Assembly: GCF_014298075.1 (NCBI RefSeq)
Contig: NZ_CP060418.1
Coordinates: 2,852,001 to 2,916,000, forward strand
Reading direction: 5' to 3'
From: Enterobacter sp. JUb54
GTDB taxonomy: Bacteria; Pseudomonadota; Gammaproteobacteria; Enterobacterales; Enterobacteriaceae
Length of the DNA: 64,000 bases
Each line of letters opens with the position of its first letter. The stretch's first letter is position 1. The notes under the pieces are model-generated. The model was not told the DNA's origin and ran no database searches. It was given only the letters and a program-made list of their open reading frames with translations. Made by a program: the position numbers and the translations under genes. This document shows, piece by piece, positions 59,003-64,000 of the stretch.

Positions 59003-60543
59003 TGTCGCGCAATCTGCGTTATTGGGTGATCTCGCTGTTCATCGTGCTGGCCTGGGGAAGCGGCTGGCTGATGCTGTGGACGCTGGGATTCTATTTGACC
59101 CACAACGGCCAGCAGGCGGCGCTGTTCCTGCCGCACGGAGTCTATCTGGCGCTGCTGATCCTCCTCTCCCGCCGCTACTGGCCGGCCCTGATGCTGCCGC
59201 CCATGGCGATGCTGCTGTGGCTGCACAGCGAACAGTTGCTGAGCGGCTATGCCCTGCTGGCCAGCCCGTTGATTAATCTGCTACCCGCTCGCCTCGCCCA
59301 GACTTTCTGGCACCGTTTTCCCCTGTACTGGCAGCGGCTGACGCTGCTGTTGGCCACGGTGACCGCCGCGGCGTTACTCAACACCGCCCTGATGTCGCCG
59401 CTGGTGGAAAGCCCGGCGATGCTGCTCGGGCTGGCCGCGTTTACCGGCGGCGTGTTGCTGACGCCGTTCGTCTACCTGATCTTTGAATTTTTACGCCAGC
59501 AGCACCGCTACCACCTGCTGGGGCTGGATACCAGCAATCCACCGCTCCGCACCTCGCTGATTATCTGGTGCAGCCTGTTCTTTATCATCGGCATCGGCAC
59601 CCAGATGGTGTTGTCGCCGGAAATTGAGCGACTGTTGCTGATTGTGGTGTTTCTCCCCAACGTGGTGATGGCCTGGAAGTTTGGCTGGCAGGGCGGCGTG
59701 CTCTCCGGCCTGCTGGGCAGCATGATGATCACCATTGCCCGCCAGGTTGGCGTCGGGTTCAGCAATCTGGTTGAACTGGAGATTTTTCTGGCAACCCAGG
59801 CGCTGCTCGGGATCGGGCTGGGCATCGCCATCAGCCGCCAGCAGCACCTGGCGCAGAATCTGCACCACTACCGCCAGCGGCTGGAAGCCGAACTGGCCGC
59901 ACGGCGGGCGCTGACCGAAAAGCTGATCCACACCGAAGAGGACACCCGCAAAAGCCTGGCGCGTGAGCTGCACGATGAGATCGGGCAGAACATCACCGCC
60001 ATTCAGATTCAGTCTCAACTGGTTAAGCGCTCGCAGGATCCGGCGCAAACCCAGGCCGCAGCCAGCCAGATAAACGATCTCGCCCGGCGGATCCATCACT
60101 CCACGCGCCAGCTGCTGCGCCAGTTGCGCCCACCGGCCCTTGACGAGCTGTCGTTCAGGGAGGCGCTGCTGCACCTGCTCAACGACTGCGCGTTTGCCGA
60201 ACGCGGCATCCGCTGTCAGTTTGACTACCGCCTGACCGCCACGCCGGACAGCGAAACGCTGCGCTTTACCCTCTACCGGCTGCTGCAGGAGCTGCTGAAT
60301 AACATCTGCAAACATGCCGCCGCCAGCGAGGTGACGATTACCCTGCTTCAGCAGGGTGGGACGTTACGCCTGGAAGTGAAGGATAACGGCGTCGGTATCA
60401 GCCCTGACAAAATAGCCGGGTTTGGCATCCAGGGGATGCGCGAACGCGTCAGCGCCCTCGGCGGAGCGCTGACCCTGGAATCGCAGCACGGCACGCGGGT
60501 AATTGTTAACCTGCCCACAAATTTGCAACAAAGCGGCACCTGA
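59002..60543 (+). CDS. UhpB-like membrane sensor histidine kinase
   Basis: A 513-residue kinase. Residues 1-290 hold about eight hydrophobic segments (the MASE1-like sensory part of UhpB). A HisKA_3 domain follows with the phospho-accepting His324 in ARELHDEIGQNITAIQIQSQ, and a HATPase domain with ELLNNICKHA (N box) and VKDNGVGISPDKIAGFGIQG (G boxes). The start at 59002 overlaps the regulator stop; upstream in-frame codons lie within the regulator gene. By analogy with E. coli it should respond to an UhpC-type partner that senses external sugar phosphate. Confidence 0.88.
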   Translation: MSRNLRYWVISLFIVLAWGSGWLMLWTLGFYLTHNGQQAALFLPHGVYLALLILLSRRYWPALMLPPMAMLLWLHSEQLLSGYALLASPLINLLPARLAQTFWHRFPLYWQRLTLLLATVTAAALLNTALMSPLVESPAMLLGLAAFTGGVLLTPFVYLIFEFLRQQHRYHLLGLDTSNPPLRTSLIIWCSLFFIIGIGTQMVLSPEIERLLLIVVFLPNVVMAWKFGWQGGVLSGLLGSMMITIARQVGVGFSNLVELEIFLATQALLGIGLGIAISRQQHLAQNLHHYRQRLEAELAARRALTEKLIHTEEDTRKSLARELHDEIGQNITAIQIQSQLVKRSQDPAQTQAAASQINDLARRIHHSTRQLLRQLRPPALDELSFREALLHLLNDCAFAERGIRCQFDYRLTATPDSETLRFTLYRLLQELLNNICKHAAASEVTITLLQQGGTLRLEVKDNGVGISPDKIAGFGIQGMRERVSALGGALTLESQHGTRVIVNLPTNLQQSGT

Positions 60544-60570
60544 CCAGGAAAAAGTCTTAGCGACTCCGGA

Positions 60571-60627
60571 CTTTATCTCATCCCCTTTCGTCGTCCCTTT
60601 CTTATAGTCAGCCCAACGGAGGCGGCC
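60571..60627 (+). promoter_or_regulatory. Possible regulated promoter before the uhpC-like gene
   Basis: The 84-bp gap between the kinase and the UhpC-like gene holds TATAGT at 60603-60608 as a possible -10 with no -35, as expected for an activator-dependent promoter. Upstream, AGTC...GACT (around 60553-60572) is a loose inverted repeat. An UhpA-type activator could act here. GGAGG stands before the ATG. This is inference from layout only. Confidence 0.35.
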
Positions 60628-61932
60628 ATGCACTCAGGCACAACACGCGAGATCAACCAACGCTATCGGGCGCTTCGTCCACGGCTGCTGATGTGCATGG
60701 TCATCGGGTATGCAGCGTTTTATCTGACGCGCAAAAGCGTCAACTACGTGCTTCCGGCGTTACAAACGGATCTCGGTCTGGATAAAGGCGATATCGGCCT
60801 GCTGGGGTCGCTGTTTTATCTGACCTACGGGCTGTCGAAATTTACCGCCGGACTGTGGCACGACAGCCACGGGCAGCGCTGGTTTATGGGCATCGGGCTG
60901 TTCGCCACCGGCCTATTGAACGTGGTGTTTGCCTTCGGCGAATCGCTGACGCTGCTGCTGGCGGTCTGGACGCTGAACGGTTTTTTCCAGGGCTGGGGCT
61001 GGCCGCCCTGTGCCCGACTGCTGACCCACTGGTATTCGCGCAATGAACGCGGCTTCTGGTGGGGGTGCTGGAATATGTCGATCAACATCGGCGGGGCGAT
61101 TATCCCGCTGATTAGCGCCTTCGCCGCCCACTGGTGGGGCTGGCAGGCGGCGATGCTGGCCCCCGGAACCATCGGCATGGCCGCGGGCCTGTGGCTGATG
61201 CTCCAGCTCAAAGGCACGCCACAGGAAGAGGGATTGCCGTCGGTCGGCAACTGGCGTAACGACCCGTTAGAGCTGCGTCAGGAGCAGCAAAGTCCGCCAA
61301 TGGGGCTGTGGGAAATGTGGCGCACCACGATGCTCAACAACCCGATGCTCTGGCTGCTGGGCGTCTCGTATGTGCTGGTCTATTTGATCCGCATCGCGCT
61401 CAACGACTGGGGCAACATCTGGCTGACGGAGAGCCACGGCGTCAACCTGCTCAGCGCCAATGCCACGGTGATGCTGTTCGAAGCCGGCGGTTTGCTCGGC
61501 GCGCTGTTTGCCGGATGGGGTTCGGATCTGTTGTTCAGCGGCCAGCGGGCGCCGATGATTTTACTGTTTACGCTCGGGCTGATGGTGTCCGTCGCCGCCC
61601 TGTGGCTCGCCCCGGTGCATCACTACGCCCTGCTGGCGATCTGTTTCTTCACCGTGGGCTTCTTCGTTTTTGGCCCGCAAATGCTGATTGGCCTCGCGGC
61701 GGTGGAAGCCGGACACAAAGCGGCGGCGGGGTCGATCAGCGGTTTTCTCGGCCTGTTCGCCTATCTGGGCGCGGCGCTGGCAGGTTGGCCGCTGTCACTG
61801 GTTATTGAACGCTACGGCTGGCCCGGGATGTTCAGTTCGCTCTCGGTCGCGGCGGTACTTATGGGGCTATTGCTGATGCCGCTGCTGATGGCCGGCATGA
61901 CCCCCGCTTCTGGTCAAAGGATAAAACAATGA
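60628..61932 (+). CDS. UhpC-like MFS sugar-phosphate sensor/transporter
   Basis: A 434-residue organophosphate:phosphate antiporter-family membrane protein with about twelve hydrophobic segments. YAAFYLTRKSVNYVLPAL and LTYGLSKFTAGLWHDSHGQR are typical of UhpC/UhpT/GlpT; NGFFQGWGWPPCARLLTHWY and ERGFWWGCWNMSINIGGAII are signature stretches. The gene position after uhpA/uhpB-like genes suggests a sensor (UhpC role) rather than the main carrier, since uptake can be served by the ABC genes that follow. Its stop overlaps afuA start by 4 bp (ATGA). Confidence 0.87.
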   Translation: MHSGTTREINQRYRALRPRLLMCMVIGYAAFYLTRKSVNYVLPALQTDLGLDKGDIGLLGSLFYLTYGLSKFTAGLWHDSHGQRWFMGIGLFATGLLNVVFAFGESLTLLLAVWTLNGFFQGWGWPPCARLLTHWYSRNERGFWWGCWNMSINIGGAIIPLISAFAAHWWGWQAAMLAPGTIGMAAGLWLMLQLKGTPQEEGLPSVGNWRNDPLELRQEQQSPPMGLWEMWRTTMLNNPMLWLLGVSYVLVYLIRIALNDWGNIWLTESHGVNLLSANATVMLFEAGGLLGALFAGWGSDLLFSGQRAPMILLFTLGLMVSVAALWLAPVHHYALLAICFFTVGFFVFGPQMLIGLAAVEAGHKAAAGSISGFLGLFAYLGAALAGWPLSLVIERYGWPGMFSSLSVAAVLMGLLLMPLLMAGMTPASGQRIKQ

Positions 61933-62960
61933 AAAAAACTCTGGTCACTACCCTGATAGCTTCCGGCATTGCGCTGGCCACCCTGAGCGGCGCGGCACAT
62001 GCCAAAGGCCGCCTGGTGGTCTACTGCAGCGCCACCAACGAAATGTGTGAAGCTGAAACCAAAGCCTTCGGTGAAAAATATGACGTGAAAACGTCATTCA
62101 TCCGCAACGGATCCGGCAGTACCCTGGCGAAGGTCGATGCCGAGAAGAAAAACCCGCAGGCGGACGTCTGGTACGGCGGCACCCTTGACCCGCAGTCTCA
62201 GGCCGGTGAAATGGGTCTGCTGCAACCCTATAAATCGCCTAATCTCGCGCAGGTAATGGAACAGTTTCGCGATCCGGCGAAGCTGAAAGGTAACTACTCC
62301 TCGGCGGTGTACGTCGGTATTCTCGGCTTCGGCGTCAACACCGAGCGCCTGAAAGAGAAAAACCTGCCGGTACCGAAATGCTGGAAGGATCTGACCAAAC
62401 CGGAATACAAAGGCGAGATTCAGATTGCCGATCCGCAAAGCTCCGGCACCGCCTACACCGCGCTGGCGACCTTCGCCCAGTTGTGGGGGGAAGATCAGGC
62501 CTTTGATTACCTGAAGCAGCTCAACGCCAACGTCTCTCAGTACACCAAATCCGGCATTGCCCCGGCACGCAACGCCGCCCGCGGTGAAACGGCCATCGGC
62601 ATCGGCTTCCTGCACGACTATTCGCTGGAAAAAGAACAGGGCGCCCCGCTGGAGCTGATTGCCCCGTGCGAAGGCACCGGTTATGAAATTGGCGGCATCA
62701 GCATTCTGAAAGGCGCGCGCAACCTCGACAACGCCAAACTGTTTGTTGACTGGGTGCTGTCGAAAGAGGCCCAGGAGCTGGCATGGAAGAAAGGCAAGTC
62801 CTATCAGATCCTGACCAACACCAGCGCCGAAACCTCGCCAAACTCACTGAAGCTCGATGACCTGAAGCTTATCAACTACGACATGGACAAATACGGTTCT
62901 ACCGATGTTCGTAAAGCGTTGATCAATAAGTGGGTTAGCGAAGTGAAGATGGGTAAATAA
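61929..62960 (+). CDS. afuA: AfuA-type sugar-phosphate ABC transporter substrate-binding protein
   Basis: A 343-residue periplasmic protein of the ferric-binding-protein fold family, with signal peptide MKKTLVTTLIASGIALATLS then GAAHA. VVYCSATNEMCEAETKAF and FIRNGSGSTLAKVDAE form the first ligand loop. The tandem tyrosines that bind iron in FbpA proteins are absent; the region reads IGIGFLHDYS. AfuA proteins of this kind bind phosphorylated hexoses (glucose-6-phosphate and others) and not iron, as shown for the Afu system of other Gammaproteobacteria. Overlap with the UhpC-like gene shows cotranscription. Confidence 0.88.
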   Translation: MKKTLVTTLIASGIALATLSGAAHAKGRLVVYCSATNEMCEAETKAFGEKYDVKTSFIRNGSGSTLAKVDAEKKNPQADVWYGGTLDPQSQAGEMGLLQPYKSPNLAQVMEQFRDPAKLKGNYSSAVYVGILGFGVNTERLKEKNLPVPKCWKDLTKPEYKGEIQIADPQSSGTAYTALATFAQLWGEDQAFDYLKQLNANVSQYTKSGIAPARNAARGETAIGIGFLHDYSLEKEQGAPLELIAPCEGTGYEIGGISILKGARNLDNAKLFVDWVLSKEAQELAWKKGKSYQILTNTSAETSPNSLKLDDLKLINYDMDKYGSTDVRKALINKWVSEVKMGK

Positions 62961-62980
62961 ACCCGCATTGCGTTCATTTG

Positions 62981-63010
62981 CCGGGTGATGCGTCAGCGCC
63001 TTACCCGGCC
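62981..63010. repeat. REP unit between afuA and afuB
   Basis: GCCGGGTGATGCGTCAGCGC followed by CTTACCCGGC is a REP hairpin of the classical enterobacterial form (GCCGG(A/G)TG...GCCTTA(T/C)CCGGC), different from the GTAG units near rayT. Placed inside an operon, it may lower or stabilise expression of downstream versus upstream mRNA. Confidence 0.85.
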
Positions 63011-63028
63011 AACCTTACCGGAACCGCT

Positions 63029-64000
63029 ATGTCACACACACTTGCACTCCATCCCGTGAAAAAACGGGATGCGATATTCCTTTGGGTTTTGCTCGGCTGG
63101 CTGGCGTTTGCCCTGCTGCCGAGCTGGAGCCTGGATTACGGTCTGCTGGAGTCCACGAGCGATGAAATTCTCGCGGCCTACGGCTGGTCACAGTTCACGG
63201 TCAGCTGGCTGTGGTATCTGCTGCCGAGCCTGCTGCTGATCCGTCCGTTCCATGAGGCCAGGCGCGAACAGCGCAGCCGTCACTACCTCGATGCCGGCTG
63301 GGCGCTGTTGTGCATGGCGTTTATCGTCATCAGCGCCACCGTTGCCGGGCGTGGCCTGGGTTACGCCACCATCGTCCTGTTTGTCGCGCTGGGCGCCATT
63401 ATGACCACGGCCCTGACGCGCCTCGAATGGCTGGGCGGCGATCGCTTCGTGATTGGCTCTCTGGTCACCATCGTGGCGTTAATTGGCGTGTTTATCGTCT
63501 GGCCAAGCATCGCTATTTTCATCCCGATGTTCACCAACGAGGCGGGCGAGTTTGCCCCGCTGGCGTTTATGGCCGTGCTGTCGCAGGCGCATATTGTCCA
63601 GGTGATCCTCAACTCCATCGCCCTGTCGATGGCGGTCGGCGTCGGCTGCACCTTCTTTGGCCTGGTGCTGGCGATTTACACCACCCGCATCGCCCAGCGG
63701 AGCGCCATTATTGGCCGCATCTTCTCGATTCTGCCGATCGTCACCCCGCCGTTCGTCGTCGGCCTGGGCGTCACGCTGATGATGGGCCGCTCCGGCTACG
63801 TCACCGAGTTTATGGTCGAGTGGTTCGGCCTGACCAACACCAACTGGCTGTACGGCTTTACCGGCATCTGGCTGGCGCAGGTGCTGGCCTTCACCCCCAT
63901 GGCCTTTATGATCCTGGACGGGGCGATCAAAACCATTCACCCCTCGTTGGAAGAAGCGTCGTACACCCTGCGCGCCAGCCGCTGGCAAACCTTTAACGGT
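63029..64000 (+). CDS. afuB: AfuB-type ABC transporter permease (partial)
   Basis: The open frame runs 324 codons from ATG 63029 to the window edge without a stop. It begins MSHTLALHPVKKRDAIFLWV and has repeated hydrophobic segments typical of a permease; LPIVTPPFVVGLGVTLMMGR and GAIKTIHPSLEEASYTLRAS are the ABC-contact region of the FbpB/AfuB family. AfuB proteins are double-length (about 690 residues) with two permease domains, so roughly half is present. It follows afuA after a REP unit. The ATPase gene afuC presumably lies beyond the window. Confidence 0.88.
   Translation, partial: MSHTLALHPVKKRDAIFLWVLLGWLAFALLPSWSLDYGLLESTSDEILAAYGWSQFTVSWLWYLLPSLLLIRPFHEARREQRSRHYLDAGWALLCMAFIVISATVAGRGLGYATIVLFVALGAIMTTALTRLEWLGGDRFVIGSLVTIVALIGVFIVWPSIAIFIPMFTNEAGEFAPLAFMAVLSQAHIVQVILNSIALSMAVGVGCTFFGLVLAIYTTRIAQRSAIIGRIFSILPIVTPPFVVGLGVTLMMGRSGYVTEFMVEWFGLTNTNWLYGFTGIWLAQVLAFTPMAFMILDGAIKTIHPSLEEASYTLRASRWQTFNG

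Noticed and set aside
61929-62960. Ferric iron-binding protein
   Set aside because: It has the FbpA-like fold, but no tandem tyrosine pair for iron; the Uhp-like neighbours favour sugar phosphate.

Overview
The window is chromosomal DNA from a member of the Enterobacteriaceae. Gene order is close to the Escherichia coli segment from nusB/ribH/ribD/nrdR through tsx, secDF, tgt/queA, malZ, brnQ, phoBR, sbcDC, rdgC, aroL, proC, phoA, ddlA, sbmA, ampH and hemB to tauABCD. Overall GC looks to be in the mid to high fifties. A TsaA-type peroxiredoxin beside acpH, ERIC and GTAG-type REP repeats, an OlsF-like protein and a uhp-like/afu cluster beside tau suggest Klebsiella or a close relative (Raoultella, Enterobacter group). 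The genus is an inference from gene content, not a demonstrated identity.

Layout. 1-2495: end of the riboflavin operon (nusB cut by the window edge, ribH, ribD, nrdR, all minus). 2644-4362: yajI lipoprotein and tsx (plus). 4408-6975: an accessory block (WYL regulator, VOC protein, M24-family protein lacking metal ligands) where E. coli has yajD. 7091-12553: queA-tgt-yajC-secD-secF (minus). 12711-14077: acpH and a 2-Cys peroxiredoxin. 14163-18564: a second accessory block (amidohydrolase, membrane-anchored ABM protein, isochorismatase-like hydrolase, divergent LysR regulator). 18555-25762: malZ, proY, brnQ, phoR, phoB (minus). 25763-26248: a composite ERIC element. 26249-30582: sbcD-sbcC nuclease. 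30643-36934: mak, rdgC, ppnP, aroM, aroL, a DUF2076 gene, yaiI, proC. 37004-39200: psiF, phoA, iraP, a phosphate-starvation/RpoS-related group. 39429-42645: a sugar-acid module (IdnR-like LacI regulator, MFS carrier, IdnO-like reductase). 42816-50633: MdtG-like carrier, ddlA, yaiZ, yaiY, yaiW, sbmA, a cysteine hydrolase, ampH. 50750-54629: hemB, a REP-associated transposase (rayT) inside a REP cluster, a bifunctional acyltransferase, and a second REP cluster. 54606-58029: tauABCD taurine operon. 58373-64000: an UhpA/UhpB/UhpC-like sensing cassette directly upstream of and overlapping an AfuABC-type sugar-phosphate ABC transporter, the last gene running off the window.

Most genes are conserved housekeeping genes. 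The most notable features are the repeat biology (an ERIC with two copies of a ~75-bp module inserted on both sides of its core palindrome; ten REP units or fragments around rayT, two of which reach tauD), the sugar-phosphate sensing/uptake locus, the reductase/MFS module with paired operator-like palindromes and a hairpin over the regulator's ribosome binding site, and an M24 protein that has lost its metal ligands. No tRNA, rRNA, CRISPR array, prophage or classical IS was seen.
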